NCBI GenBank assembly: GCA_017465945.1
Contig: JAFTVD010000026.1
Span: 52,670 to 116,669, forward strand
DNA from: Alphaproteobacteria bacterium
GTDB taxonomy: Bacteria > Pseudomonadota > Alphaproteobacteria > RF32 > CAG-239
Direction of reading: 5' to 3'
Length of the DNA: 64,000 nucleotides
In this document: one piece after another, positions 35,604 through 45,463 of the stretch
Layout of the letters: each line of letters starts with the position of its first letter
Position numbering within the stretch: position 1 is the stretch's first letter
Made by a program: the position numbers and the translations under genes
The notes under the pieces: generated by a model
Databases searched by the model: none
What the model saw: only the letters and a program-made list of their open reading frames with translations
What the model was told of the DNA's origin: nothing

Positions 35604-36359
35604 TCATGGCACAACACCTTCCGGATGAAGAATTTGTATTTCTTCTCGTCTTTTTTGTTGATATTGTACCTGCGCCTTAGGACGAAGACCGTACTCTTCT
35701 TGATGAATTTTTGCTAGTGAATAATATTTTTCAACCAACAAAACTTGAGCTTGCTCTTGATAGAATTGCTTATTCTCAACGTACTCTCTAAGTAATTCAA
35801 AAGAAGCATTGTTTATCAAATACTCCTCTTGGGTATCACTTAAATAGGCACGTTTTAACAGATACCTTGAAGCAAAACAATCATTTTGAAGACATAATGT
35901 TAAGATATCATCTGTCATGATTGTTTTTCTTTGGTTATCTACATAAATTTTGAATAACTCAATGCCCATCATGGACCTACTCTTAATCATCATTGAAAGA
36001 TAGGTAAATTCTGCCTTTGGTGAAAGTGCTCTTTCGGGCACCCAAAATCCTTGTGGAGATAAATAAGTTTCCATAAGAATGACATTATTTTTCTCGGCAA
36101 GAATTTGTTGCTGAGTTTCATCTAACACATAAATGCGCAAAATAGCTTGAATCAAATCAGACTCTCTTTCTGATTGAAGTATTTTGGTTATATGTTTTGA
36201 AGATAACTTGTGCACTTTGATGTAGCTTAAGAGATAATTTTCTTCTTTTTTATCAATCAGTACATCAATCGTTTCGTCCAACAAAGGGGAATTCTTGTAA
36301 ATCCAAGTACCAGAGCATCTTGCAACCAGCACTTGCCACATCTTTTTCAACCATTTCAT
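35604..36359 (-). CDS. Alpha-solenoid helical-repeat protein, second copy
   Basis: 251 residues. Two-helix repeats of about 26 residues similar to those at 30849-31838, but only about six and more irregular, with two longer helices in the middle. It starts with a short amphipathic or hydrophobic stretch (MKWLKKMWQVLVA) that may lie on a membrane. No Shine-Dalgarno sequence. Not recognised. Confidence 0.7.
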   Translation of the reverse strand: MKWLKKMWQVLVARCSGTWIYKNSPLLDETIDVLIDKKEENYLLSYIKVHKLSSKHITKILQSERESDLIQAILRIYVLDETQQQILAEKNNVILMETYLSPQGFWVPERALSPKAEFTYLSMMIKSRSMMGIELFKIYVDNQRKTIMTDDILTLCLQNDCFASRYLLKRAYLSDTQEEYLINNASFELLREYVENKQFYQEQAQVLLVEKYYSLAKIHQEEYGLRPKAQVQYQQKRREEIQILHPEGVVP

Positions 36360-36471
36360 AATGTATATTTTTTTAATTTAACATAATTTTTAGATTATTC
36401 GACATAAATCTACTATATCTAAAAATTTTTGTCAATAAAAAATTTACTTTTTTTAATATGTAAATATCAAT

Positions 36472-37887
36472 TTAGAAAAATTTTACTTCATTGGTATTTT
36501 TTTGAATAGATATTCTATTTTCTATTTCCTTTTGCTTTATTATATTTAACTTTGCGAGTTCTTTTTTTAAGAATGCCTCCCCTTTTTGTTTTGTTTTTGG
36601 CGATGCATAGTTATCTAGATATTCTTTTAGGGTTAAAATAGCATTTGGGGTACAAAACTTTGCTATTTGTTGGGATTTACATAAATCCATAAATTCTACA
36701 CCTTGGCGATTGTTTCCGTAGCAAGATGTACAAAAACTTGGTATGTGATTGTTTTCCATCAACCAATACACTATTTCGTCTAATGTTCTGTTATCTGATA
36801 TTTCAAATTGTGCATTGTCTGGTTCTATTTTTGAGCTATACCCACCAACAGATGTTTTAGAACCACCGCTTATTTGTGATATACCAAGCTCTAGAGCTTT
36901 TGTTCTTATTTGGCTTGTTTCTCTTGTTGAAATAATAAGTCCTGTATAAGGGACAGAAATACGCAATAATGCTATTATTTTTAAGAAAATATCATCAGGA
37001 AGAGCATTTTTAAAAGATGATATATCGATTGTACTTGCTGGTTTTAAGCGAGGAACACTAATTGTGTGAGGCCCTGCTTTATATGTTTTTTCTAGATGGT
37101 CGGCGTGCATTAATAGTCCCATAAATTCATAAGCATAATTATGTAAGCCAAATAAGACTCCTAATCCAACATCTTCTAATCCACCTTTTATAGCTCTATC
37201 CATAGCTTCTGTATGGTATGCGTAATCAGACTTTGGACCTTTGGGATGAAGTTGTTCATAGTTTTTCTTATTATAAGTTTCTTGGAAAAGTATGTATGTG
37301 CCAATTTTTGCATCATGCAGTTTTTTGTAATTTTCTATGGTTGTTGCTGCTATATTTACATTTACTCTTCTTATTACACCTGATTTATGGCGTATACCAT
37401 AAATTGTATCGATACTTTCTAAAACATATTCAATAGGATTATGAACAGGATCTTCTCCTAGTTCTAGAGCCAAACGTTTATGCCCCATATCTTGAAGAGC
37501 AATTACCTCTTTTATTATCTCTTCTTGGCTCATTTTTTTACGTGGCATTGTTTTATTATCTATGTGATATGGACAATATGTGCACGAATTTATACAATAG
37601 TTACTTAAATAAAGAGGAGCAAACAAAACAATACGATTTCCGTAGAACTCTTGTTTTAATTTTTGAGCAATATCTAGTATAGATGATGTTACATTTTCAT
37701 CTTGATTAAGAAGTAATGCGGTCGCTTCTATCGGAGATAGTCCTTTTTTATCATAAGCTTTTGTTATTATATCTTTTATATACAAAGAATCTTTGCTTAA
37801 CTTTAAAGCTTTTTCAAGATTTTCATCTATTTGATTTGGATTCATAAAACATGAAGCCTTATCAGATAATAAATCGTACTTGTCCAT
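36472..37887 (-). CDS. hydG: FeFe-hydrogenase H-cluster maturase HydG
   Basis: 471 residues. Radical SAM tyrosine lyase that makes the CO and CN ligands of the H-cluster. The SAM cluster motif is CX3CX2C (C98, C102, C105). The second cluster is the HydG-specific CX2CX22C (C386, C389, C412), which separates it from ThiH. HydE, HydF and a hydrogenase are not in this window. The gene follows elbB by 60 bases on the same strand. Its presence implies anaerobic hydrogen metabolism. Confidence 0.94.
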   Translation of the reverse strand: MDKYDLLSDKASCFMNPNQIDENLEKALKLSKDSLYIKDIITKAYDKKGLSPIEATALLLNQDENVTSSILDIAQKLKQEFYGNRIVLFAPLYLSNYCINSCTYCPYHIDNKTMPRKKMSQEEIIKEVIALQDMGHKRLALELGEDPVHNPIEYVLESIDTIYGIRHKSGVIRRVNVNIAATTIENYKKLHDAKIGTYILFQETYNKKNYEQLHPKGPKSDYAYHTEAMDRAIKGGLEDVGLGVLFGLHNYAYEFMGLLMHADHLEKTYKAGPHTISVPRLKPASTIDISSFKNALPDDIFLKIIALLRISVPYTGLIISTRETSQIRTKALELGISQISGGSKTSVGGYSSKIEPDNAQFEISDNRTLDEIVYWLMENNHIPSFCTSCYGNNRQGVEFMDLCKSQQIAKFCTPNAILTLKEYLDNYASPKTKQKGEAFLKKELAKLNIIKQKEIENRISIQKNTNEVKFF

Positions 37888-37947
37888 AACGTGTTTAATC
37901 CCTATTGTTTATATTTCATATATCTTTGTATCTTTTTTTTATTAATG

Positions 37948-38619
37948 TCAATGTTGTCTTGCTAGTTCTATCATTGCTTTTACCATAGCATTTGCGCCTT
38001 TTGCTACTTCGGAGATAGAATTTGCTAGCATATAAGCTGGGGTTGTTACTATTTTATTTTTTGTATCAATACAAGCTTTTGTTACTTCTGTATTTTCATG
38101 TATTGCGTTTGTTTCTCTTATAACATCTGCTACTTGTTTATCATTACCGATTGTTACTTTTATATTATATTTACCTAAAACTTTAGCAACAACAACTGGA
38201 GCGATACACATTGCTCCAATTACAATATTATTTTTATACGCATTTTCTAATACATTTGATATTGATGTATCAACATCACATGCAATCCCTTTGGTTTGAA
38301 AATCACACCAATTAGTTATTGCTCCTAATCCCCCTGGAAATAATATACAATCATATTCGTTTAGATTTATTTCGGATAAAGGTTTAATATTACCTCTTGC
38401 TATACGTCCGGACTCGACTAGAACATTACGCCTTTCTTCTACAATTTCTGAGGTTATATTATTAACAACCATTGCCTGTTCGATATCTGGAGCAAAGCAA
38501 TCATATGTACATCCCATTGTATCTATTGCTAAAAGAGCTGTTACGCTTTCATGAATTTCAGAACCATCTGCACGTCCACATCCTGATAGTACTACTGCAA
38601 AACGAGGCATTTTTTCCAT
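37948..38619 (-). CDS. elbB: ElbB-type DJ-1/PfpI family protein
   Basis: 223 residues, with AVVLSGCGRADGSEIHE at the N-terminus and the nucleophile Cys in GAMCIAPVVVA. E. coli ElbB (GlxA) has been described as a glyoxalase and was first tied to isoprenoid synthesis. Start has an AGGAG site. The upstream gap carries A/T runs including alternating TA tracts. Confidence 0.88.
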   Translation of the reverse strand: MEKMPRFAVVLSGCGRADGSEIHESVTALLAIDTMGCTYDCFAPDIEQAMVVNNITSEIVEERRNVLVESGRIARGNIKPLSEINLNEYDCILFPGGLGAITNWCDFQTKGIACDVDTSISNVLENAYKNNIVIGAMCIAPVVVAKVLGKYNIKVTIGNDKQVADVIRETNAIHENTEVTKACIDTKNKIVTTPAYMLANSISEVAKGANAMVKAMIELARQH

Positions 38620-38786
38620 ATTTTTTCTCCTAATCTAAAAAAATTTAATAAAGTATATATATACATATATATATTTAAAAAAAATTAAAGTGATAAACGT
38701 GTTTGATATTGATTTATTTTTTGTTTTACTATATTAGTTCTAATATTGTGATTAACTTTATTATTTTTTATTTTGGTTAGGATGTA

Positions 38787-40049
38787 ATGGAAATAAGACA
38801 GTCGATACTTAAGAGCGGATTAAGAGTTATTAGTGCTCCTCGTCCACAAATTGAAAGCGTTTCTTTTGGCATTTGGGTTAATACAGGCTCTGCTGAAGAA
38901 TCTTTGGTTGATAATGGTATTTCTCATTTTATTGAGCATATGGTATTTAAGGGAACTAAAAAAAGAAATTCATTACAAATTTCTGAAGACATTGAAAATG
39001 TTGGCGGTTCTACAAATGCTTATACTTCTAGACATTTTACATGTTTTTATGCAAAAATGTTAAAAAATGATTTAGAACTTGCAACTGATGTGATTTGTGA
39101 TTTTATTACCTCTCCGTTATTTGATGAAAATGAAATGATTAAAGAAAAAGAGGTTGTGGTACAAGAAATAAAACAATCTCTTGATACTCCTGATGATTTG
39201 GTTTTTGATTATTTTCAAGAAGCTTGCTTTCCTAATCAGGCAACAGGAAGAACTATTTTAGGACCGATTGATACTGTTAGAGGTTTTACTAAAGATAGAA
39301 TGCTTGAGTATATGAAAAATCATTATACTGCTGAAAATATGATTGTTGCTGCTGTTGGAAATGTTGACCATGATAGTTTTGTAAAAATGATTGAAGAAAG
39401 AATGAGCAATATTCCTTGCAAGCAAAACTTAAATACTGACAAACAAGAATATGTTGGAGGTTCTAGACTTGAATGTAAAGATATTGAACAAACTCATCTT
39501 GTTTTAGGTTTTAATGGCGCATCTTATATGAATGATGATTATTATAAATATGCTGTGCTTTCTACTATTTTTGGCGGTGGGATGTCTTCTCGTCTTTTCC
39601 AAGAAATTCGTGAAAAAAGAGGTTTAGTATACACTATTAATAGTTTTAACCAAGCTTTGAAACATGCTGGAGTATTTGGGGTTTATGCTGGAACAACTCC
39701 TAATGAACTAAATGAGTTATTACCGGTTGTTTCTGATGAAATAAAAAAACTATTAAATGAACCTGTTAAAGATATTGAATTACAACGTGCTAAAACTCAA
39801 ATTAAAGCTAGCCTTTTAATGTCTTTAGAAAGTTCTTCAACAACTGCTGAAGTTATTGCAAGACAAATGTTGTTGTTTAATAGAGTTATACCAACAAATG
39901 AAATTGTTGAAAAAATTGAAAATATTACAAAAGAAGATTTATTGAAAGTTTCTCAAACAATCTTTAGTAGCACTCCGACATATACATTACTTGGATGTGA
40001 TAAATCTAAATTTCCAAGTTATGAAGATGTACAAAAAATGTTAAAATAA
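38787..40049 (+). CDS. M16 zinc peptidase (mitochondrial-processing-peptidase-like)
   Basis: 420 residues. The inverted zinc motif HFIEH is at 47-51 and the distal Glu follows about 75 residues later. The length fits the single-chain alphaproteobacterial relatives of the mitochondrial processing peptidase beta subunit. No signal peptide. Start has an AGGA site. It has a terminator of its own. Confidence 0.92.
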   Translation: MEIRQSILKSGLRVISAPRPQIESVSFGIWVNTGSAEESLVDNGISHFIEHMVFKGTKKRNSLQISEDIENVGGSTNAYTSRHFTCFYAKMLKNDLELATDVICDFITSPLFDENEMIKEKEVVVQEIKQSLDTPDDLVFDYFQEACFPNQATGRTILGPIDTVRGFTKDRMLEYMKNHYTAENMIVAAVGNVDHDSFVKMIEERMSNIPCKQNLNTDKQEYVGGSRLECKDIEQTHLVLGFNGASYMNDDYYKYAVLSTIFGGGMSSRLFQEIREKRGLVYTINSFNQALKHAGVFGVYAGTTPNELNELLPVVSDEIKKLLNEPVKDIELQRAKTQIKASLLMSLESSSTTAEVIARQMLLFNRVIPTNEIVEKIENITKEDLLKVSQTIFSSTPTYTLLGCDKSKFPSYEDVQKMLK

Positions 40050-40066
40050 TATTTTTGCTCATAAAA

Positions 40067-40099
40067 AAAAAGCACAAGTTAAATCTTGTGCTTTTTTTA
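40067..40099. terminator. Bidirectional terminator
   Basis: 12-bp stem (aaaaagcacaag / cttgtgcttttt) with a 6-base loop between the M16 gene and the convergent GtrII-like gene. Confidence 0.9.
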
Positions 40100-40104
40100 T
40101 TTGT

Positions 40105-41682
40105 TTAGTGCTCTTTCTTTAATTTATTTAGAGCCTCATCTGTTAGTACAACAATAACAATATCTCCATCTATGAAAATGGAATTAGATGTTGGCCAAGG
40201 AGTTGCTTCATGTTTAATGAAATTCTTACCTTTTTCTGATAGATTTTGGTAAGAAACATTATCATAAAAAATGTCTTTTGGATAATAGAAATTATATACT
40301 ATTCTTGACATAAATATTGGAGTAAAAGATGTTTCCAATAAGTCAAGTCCAACCTTTTCTTTGTTTTCTTTTTTATAGTAATTTTGACGTAGTGATAATG
40401 TTCCAACTTGGAATAAACGATACTTTCTGTTTATGTTAAAATCTTTATGCTGTTCTAATCTTGAAACTATGCGTTCATGGGCTTTCATTTCTGCATCAAA
40501 ACCTAATTTCCATGTTTTTAGAGCATAGGCATCTCTTACCATCGACATAAATGTTATAATCATAACTAAAATAACACCTACTTTTTTTATCTTTTCTTTA
40601 TTAAAAATAAGTATTGAGCTTAAGAAAAATGCGTATACGTAAACAATTCCATAAAAATCTAATCTTGGAACAAAGGCGAAATCTTCCATTTCGGCTAATA
40701 TTTCACCTCGTTCATCTGCTATGAAATATGCAAACTTTGATGCAAATAATATCAATAAAACAAATATTACTATTGGTGCGAATTTATCTATTTTACCACT
40801 TGTTATTAATAATGCAAAACCGATAACACTCATAGCTAGTAATAACATTTTGTATTCATAATCCATAAATGGAAGTATGGCGGTAAATTGTGTGAACATT
40901 ACATTAAATGTTTCATTTAATTTATCTACAACAAAATCTAATGGTATAGTTTTAGTATTATAGCTAGATGTTATCGGAAACATTTTCATAAATAATAAAA
41001 ATATAATTAGTGATATTATTACAACAATTGCTGTTGGAATTTTATTTCTAATCGCCCCTATTATACTGTTATTATTGTAAACATAATCATTAATTATTGC
41101 GCCAAGGATGCAAATACCTATCATATTTATTACCGCAACATAGGAGGAAAATGCAAATACAAATAATAACACAGATATAGTGTACCATAATTTTGACTTA
41201 CACAATGTTCCCTTTTGGGCAGACCAAAGAGCTGTCATTACTATTAATGGTAAACTTATGTTTATTAACGCATCTTTTGCATAATATAACCATACTAATG
41301 TATATGGAAGTACTGCTATAAATGTTGCAAATAATGAGTAGTTTAATGTTGTTGTAGGTATTTTCCAATATTTTGCTAGCATTATAGAACTTAAAGCCAA
41401 AGCTGCAAAAGAAAATAAGTTATTTAACAAGGGAAGTATTTGCCCCGAAAATAATATTGACTGCAAAACAAAATGCAAAGGTCGGCCTTCAAAAGTTCCT
41501 TCTTTCCAATATGTTTGCCCTCTTACATATAACCAATCATGATCCCCAAACATAAAGTTTGTAGTATGGAACAAAAATGCTAAATTGATTAAAGCAAATG
41601 ATATTAAAAAAGCTTTTTTTATTGATAGAGGTATGCTTTTATACCAATCTATTACTTTTTTTTCCAAACTCAAATAATTCAT
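40105..41682 (-). CDS. GtrII-like polytopic glucosyltransferase
   Basis: 525 residues with about 10-12 membrane segments. The first periplasmic loop has MFGDHDW and then GRPLHF, as in GtrII-type O-antigen glucosyltransferases, where the Asp residues are catalytic. A soluble C-terminal domain follows. It is the third gene of an operon after the barrel protein and the alcohol dehydrogenase, 18 bases from the latter, with an AAAGGAG site. Confidence 0.65.
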   Translation of the reverse strand: MNYLSLEKKVIDWYKSIPLSIKKAFLISFALINLAFLFHTTNFMFGDHDWLYVRGQTYWKEGTFEGRPLHFVLQSILFSGQILPLLNNLFSFAALALSSIMLAKYWKIPTTTLNYSLFATFIAVLPYTLVWLYYAKDALINISLPLIVMTALWSAQKGTLCKSKLWYTISVLLFVFAFSSYVAVINMIGICILGAIINDYVYNNNSIIGAIRNKIPTAIVVIISLIIFLLFMKMFPITSSYNTKTIPLDFVVDKLNETFNVMFTQFTAILPFMDYEYKMLLLAMSVIGFALLITSGKIDKFAPIVIFVLLILFASKFAYFIADERGEILAEMEDFAFVPRLDFYGIVYVYAFFLSSILIFNKEKIKKVGVILVMIITFMSMVRDAYALKTWKLGFDAEMKAHERIVSRLEQHKDFNINRKYRLFQVGTLSLRQNYYKKENKEKVGLDLLETSFTPIFMSRIVYNFYYPKDIFYDNVSYQNLSEKGKNFIKHEATPWPTSNSIFIDGDIVIVVLTDEALNKLKKEH

Positions 41683-41700
41683 CTTGAGGTATCTCCTTTA

Positions 41701-42870
41701 TTATTTATATGATGATACAAATATATCTTCAACGTCTTTAACTGTTAAATCGCAAGGATCTAATGCAAACGACCCAGGACTTTGGATTTTAGCAAGGCTT
41801 GCAAACTCTTTGAGACAATTTTTATCTACTCCATAATCACTCATTTTTAAATTATCTGCACCACATTTTATTTGCAAATCTTTCAATGCTTTTACAAAAT
41901 CCATAGGGACACTCGCATTTTCATATCCCAATGCTTTAGCCATATTTATTAGTCTTTTATCCGATAAGCCTTTTTCTGCAATTTTGGTATAATAGGCTAA
42001 ACTTACCATAATAAGCCCTGCCCCATGTGGTAAATTTTTATATTCACCACTTAATACATGTTCAATAGCGTGCTCTGATATGCAACCTGAGGTACTTTCT
42101 ACCATGCCTGATAATGTATTTGCAAGTGCCATATTTTCTCTTGCCTCTATATCGTTACCATTTTCTATGGCAAGTGGAAGATATTTACCAACAAGCTCTA
42201 TAGCCTTTATAGCATATAAGTCACTTATTGGTGTTGCTATATTAGCAAGATATCCTTCTAGGCTATGAAAAAGTGCATCAAAACCTTGATACATTGTATA
42301 ATCTTTGGGAACACTTAACATTAATTCTGGGTCAACTATTGCCAAAACTGGAAAAGTTCCCTCTATACCATAACCAAATTTTTCTTTTGTGCTTTCATTA
42401 CTAATAACAGTCCACGGATCTGTTTCGGTTCCGGTTCCTGCTGTTGTTGTTATTGCAACTATTGACAAAGGTTTTTGAGTTACCGGCTTTCTTTTACCTG
42501 TTCCTTTTACCATATAATCCCAGTAGTTTCCTTCATTTGTTGCCATAATAGCTATTGATTTTGAAGCATCTATTGGAGAACCGCCTCCCAATCCAATAAC
42601 AAAGTCACATTCTTGCTGTCTTGCAATTTCAGCACCATTTGTTACTTCATCTAGTGTTGGATTGTTAGTTATTTTATTATATACAACATATTGACACCCT
42701 GAAATATCTAGCTCTTTTTGCAAGCGTGCTAGGTAGCCATTATCAATAACCGAACGACCTGAGGTTATTACAATTAAAGCTTTTTTACCTGGCAGAGTTT
42801 CTTTATGTAAATTATTTAAGCTCCCTCTTCCAAATATAACTTTTGTTGGAATATAATTTTTAAAATTCAT
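41701..42870 (-). CDS. Iron-containing alcohol dehydrogenase
   Basis: 389 residues, type III ADH. The NAD-binding glycine-rich part is VIGLGGGSPIDASK, and metal ligands fit the Asp of AIVDPELM and the histidines of FDALFHSLEG, SEHAIEHVLS and LPHGAGL. Probably reduces an aldehyde in fermentation; substrate not predictable. It sits between an outer-membrane barrel gene and a GtrII-like gene, 8 and 18 bases away. Confidence 0.9.
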   Translation of the reverse strand: MNFKNYIPTKVIFGRGSLNNLHKETLPGKKALIVITSGRSVIDNGYLARLQKELDISGCQYVVYNKITNNPTLDEVTNGAEIARQQECDFVIGLGGGSPIDASKSIAIMATNEGNYWDYMVKGTGKRKPVTQKPLSIVAITTTAGTGTETDPWTVISNESTKEKFGYGIEGTFPVLAIVDPELMLSVPKDYTMYQGFDALFHSLEGYLANIATPISDLYAIKAIELVGKYLPLAIENGNDIEARENMALANTLSGMVESTSGCISEHAIEHVLSGEYKNLPHGAGLIMVSLAYYTKIAEKGLSDKRLINMAKALGYENASVPMDFVKALKDLQIKCGADNLKMSDYGVDKNCLKEFASLAKIQSPGSFALDPCDLTVKDVEDIFVSSYK

Positions 42871-42878
42871 ATTAACTC

Positions 42879-43751
42879 CTAAAATAAGTCAAAACTTTTA
42901 TTATACGTTAGAGAAAGTCCAAATGTGCTTTGTGCTCTAGAGCTTTTTGCTCCTCTTGTTTGTGCTAGCTCATAGTTATAAAATGGAGCTAGGTATAAAT
43001 CACCTGTTAACTTTGTTTGAATACGATTATTAAATGCTAACTTATATTCAAAGTCTGTTGGCTCTTTTTCTGAGTAGCTAAAGAATTTACGATAATAACC
43101 ATCTGAAATAAATGTTGTTTGTGGGTTTATTGGATAATTAAATTCATAACCAATTTCAGCACCGGTTTTCATATTGTTATCATCATAAGTCATATCATTT
43201 TCTTCTACTGCTGCAATGTATAATTGTTTGAAGTGTTTGCCTTCATATAATTTCATACCAACTTTTGCACGTAGAATTTTGGTTCTGTAGCTCTCGCCAC
43301 CTAAATCAAAAGTAGTAAATTCTGTTTCATATCCTAAATATGCAAATGGACCAACTATTCCTTGCTCTAAATTCCACATTTTATGTGTATAGTCTGTATA
43401 TAACAAGATTTCGTCTTTATCTTCACTTTCTGTTGTTATACCATCTTCTGTGGTTTCAGACTTTGCATATTCTGCAAAAAGACCATTCGTCCAAACCATA
43501 TTAGATTTTTCATATACAATATTTGCATCAAATGTTCCACCAATGTTGCTCTTTTCATCTGAATTGTATGTATCTGGATAATTTGGATCTGTTTTATTTG
43601 TAACACTATGTTCCATATATTCTAAAGCAATACGCTTAATGTTTGCCTTTAGTGAATAATCTTTAGTTTCAATATTTTCATTTGCCAATGCTGGTGAAGA
43701 TGCGAGTAATGTTGTTGCACATAAAAAACAATATAAGTTCAAGTTTCTCAT
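42879..43751 (-). CDS. Outer-membrane beta-barrel protein
   Basis: 290 residues. Signal peptide of about 23 residues (cleavage after ALA), then alternating beta strands and a C-terminal phenylalanine, as in outer-membrane barrels. DUF481-like proteins are similar in size, but the match is only by style. First gene of the operon with the alcohol dehydrogenase. AGGGA site. Confidence 0.65.
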   Translation of the reverse strand: MRNLNLYCFLCATTLLASSPALANENIETKDYSLKANIKRIALEYMEHSVTNKTDPNYPDTYNSDEKSNIGGTFDANIVYEKSNMVWTNGLFAEYAKSETTEDGITTESEDKDEILLYTDYTHKMWNLEQGIVGPFAYLGYETEFTTFDLGGESYRTKILRAKVGMKLYEGKHFKQLYIAAVEENDMTYDDNNMKTGAEIGYEFNYPINPQTTFISDGYYRKFFSYSEKEPTDFEYKLAFNNRIQTKLTGDLYLAPFYNYELAQTRGAKSSRAQSTFGLSLTYNKSFDLF

Positions 43752-43861
43752 AATTTATATCCCTAATCTATAATGTTAGTCCACATTTAGTTCTATGAAG
43801 AGATTAGTTCTATCTTATGAAATTAGCAAAGATTTTTAATTACTTATCAACGGATAATATC

Positions 43862-44704
43862 TTAATTTCCATGATAAAATAGTGCTTTTAATAAAAGACG
43901 CATTCTATCCATTGGTTTTAATATGGGTTTAGGTGAAATTATTTCCCAACCTCTATTGTCCATTAATTCAAAATAACGATTATATAAGTTTAACATATAA
44001 ACTATTGGCTTTGAGTTTTTATTATTGTTTTCTTCTAGTAAGCGATAAGCTTCAGCAAATGATGTTCTTGCAATATCTGCTAATTTTTGACGAGCTACAT
44101 ATAAGTTTGGATGTGTTAAAATCTCTTTTGGTGATAATTCTTTTGATATATTTGCTTCATTTAAGAATTCTTCTGGAATGTAGACATGATTATTTAACAT
44201 ATCCTCTTTTACATTTTTTAAGATATTTGTAATTTCTACTGCTCTACCTATAGCTTGACCTAAGGCTTTGGTTGTGTCTTCATCAAATTCTGCTATAACT
44301 TTTAGTATTAAGAAACTTGGCATTTCTGATACACCAAGACAATATTGATTAAAGTCTTTTAATTTTGGGCAATATAATGGTTTAGGGCAATCCATTGAAA
44401 AACCATCTAATATTGTCTTTAGGCATTCTTTGGGAACTTTGAAACGCATGCAATTTTTGTATATTTTTCTTCCAATATCTGTCTGTGGAACTTTTTTATC
44501 GTATATATTTAATATTTCTCTATTCCATGCATCTATTATCTCTTCTTTTTCCTTTATAGATAAGGTGCTTGAGCTTAAATCATCAAAATGTTTTACAAGC
44601 GCATATAATGTATATACAGCCTCCCTTTTTGCTTTTGGGTAATGCCTTGTACACCAAAACACTGCAGAATGATTTTTTCTTACTATTCTTCCAATAGAAC
44701 TCAT
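43862..44704 (-). CDS. Squalene/phytoene synthase-family protein
   Basis: 280 residues. The fold is recognised from AVYTLYALVKHFDD and EITNILKNVKED. The first Asp motif is D41-D42 but its fifth position is Ser, and the first Asp of the second motif is Asn (NVKED rather than DVxED). Members join two prenyl diphosphates. The altered motifs may mean a changed substrate or a non-catalytic partner. In many bacteria similar genes (hpnC, hpnD) occur in pairs. Start has an AAGG site. Confidence 0.75.
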   Translation of the reverse strand: MSSIGRIVRKNHSAVFWCTRHYPKAKREAVYTLYALVKHFDDLSSSTLSIKEKEEIIDAWNREILNIYDKKVPQTDIGRKIYKNCMRFKVPKECLKTILDGFSMDCPKPLYCPKLKDFNQYCLGVSEMPSFLILKVIAEFDEDTTKALGQAIGRAVEITNILKNVKEDMLNNHVYIPEEFLNEANISKELSPKEILTHPNLYVARQKLADIARTSFAEAYRLLEENNNKNSKPIVYMLNLYNRYFELMDNRGWEIISPKPILKPMDRMRLLLKALFYHGN

Positions 44705-44758
44705 TTGATTACCTTACCTTTTATATTTGATTTATTGCTATTTTTTTATTTTTTGTGG

Positions 44759-45463
44759 TTAGAGTATAATACAAACCATATAAAATGAGTTAACATAATC
44801 TACTTTTTTTATTTTATTTATATTATTTTTTATCAAATAATGGCACAAACCTACATAAAAACCCAATTTAAATTTGAACATAATTCCAGATGATACAGGA
44901 ATAGCATATTTTGCTTCTTCAAAAAGATGGGGGATTTGTTTATCTATTACATTAACATCTATGCTTATTTTGTTATTTTTAAATATTTTTATTATTTCTT
45001 GAGAGTTTTTAACATATAAAGAAAAATAAGCCAAAACAAGATTGGAAAAAGGTTGATAAAAAGGTGGATGACAATTATTTAATACAGCCACCATACGAGA
45101 AATTGGTGAAATTATTTGTAAAAACATAGTTAAAGCTTTAGTATAATCTAGAGTATAACGATTTTTTGCTATCCATGAAAATCCATCTATTGGTTCAAGC
45201 AATAATGAAAGCGACAAATTTCTATTGATGAATTCTTGTTGAAGATAACCAATTAATGTATTACTAGATTTTTTTTTATATATTGCCTTATACATATTAT
45301 TAAAAAAAGTATCTGGTGTTTTTTTTAGCTTTAATCCTCTTAAGGATAGCAAATATATCCATTTTAGATAATTTAGAAAAAAAGCCCTATCCTCTTTTTT
45401 GATAAGATAAAGATATATATTTAATGAAGGTAAAGCTTGGTTTATATTATACTTTAATTGCAT
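44759..45463 (-). CDS. Unknown protein, possibly a degenerate squalene-synthase-like partner
   Basis: 234 residues, basic and helical. No Asp-rich motif. Its helical pattern and the position next to a synthase-family gene suggest a degenerate relative, but this is weak. It overlaps the end of trmFO by 17 bases with an AAAGGA site inside trmFO, so translation is coupled. Confidence 0.6.
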   Translation of the reverse strand: MQLKYNINQALPSLNIYLYLIKKEDRAFFLNYLKWIYLLSLRGLKLKKTPDTFFNNMYKAIYKKKSSNTLIGYLQQEFINRNLSLSLLLEPIDGFSWIAKNRYTLDYTKALTMFLQIISPISRMVAVLNNCHPPFYQPFSNLVLAYFSLYVKNSQEIIKIFKNNKISIDVNVIDKQIPHLFEEAKYAIPVSSGIMFKFKLGFYVGLCHYLIKNNINKIKKVDYVNSFYMVCIIL

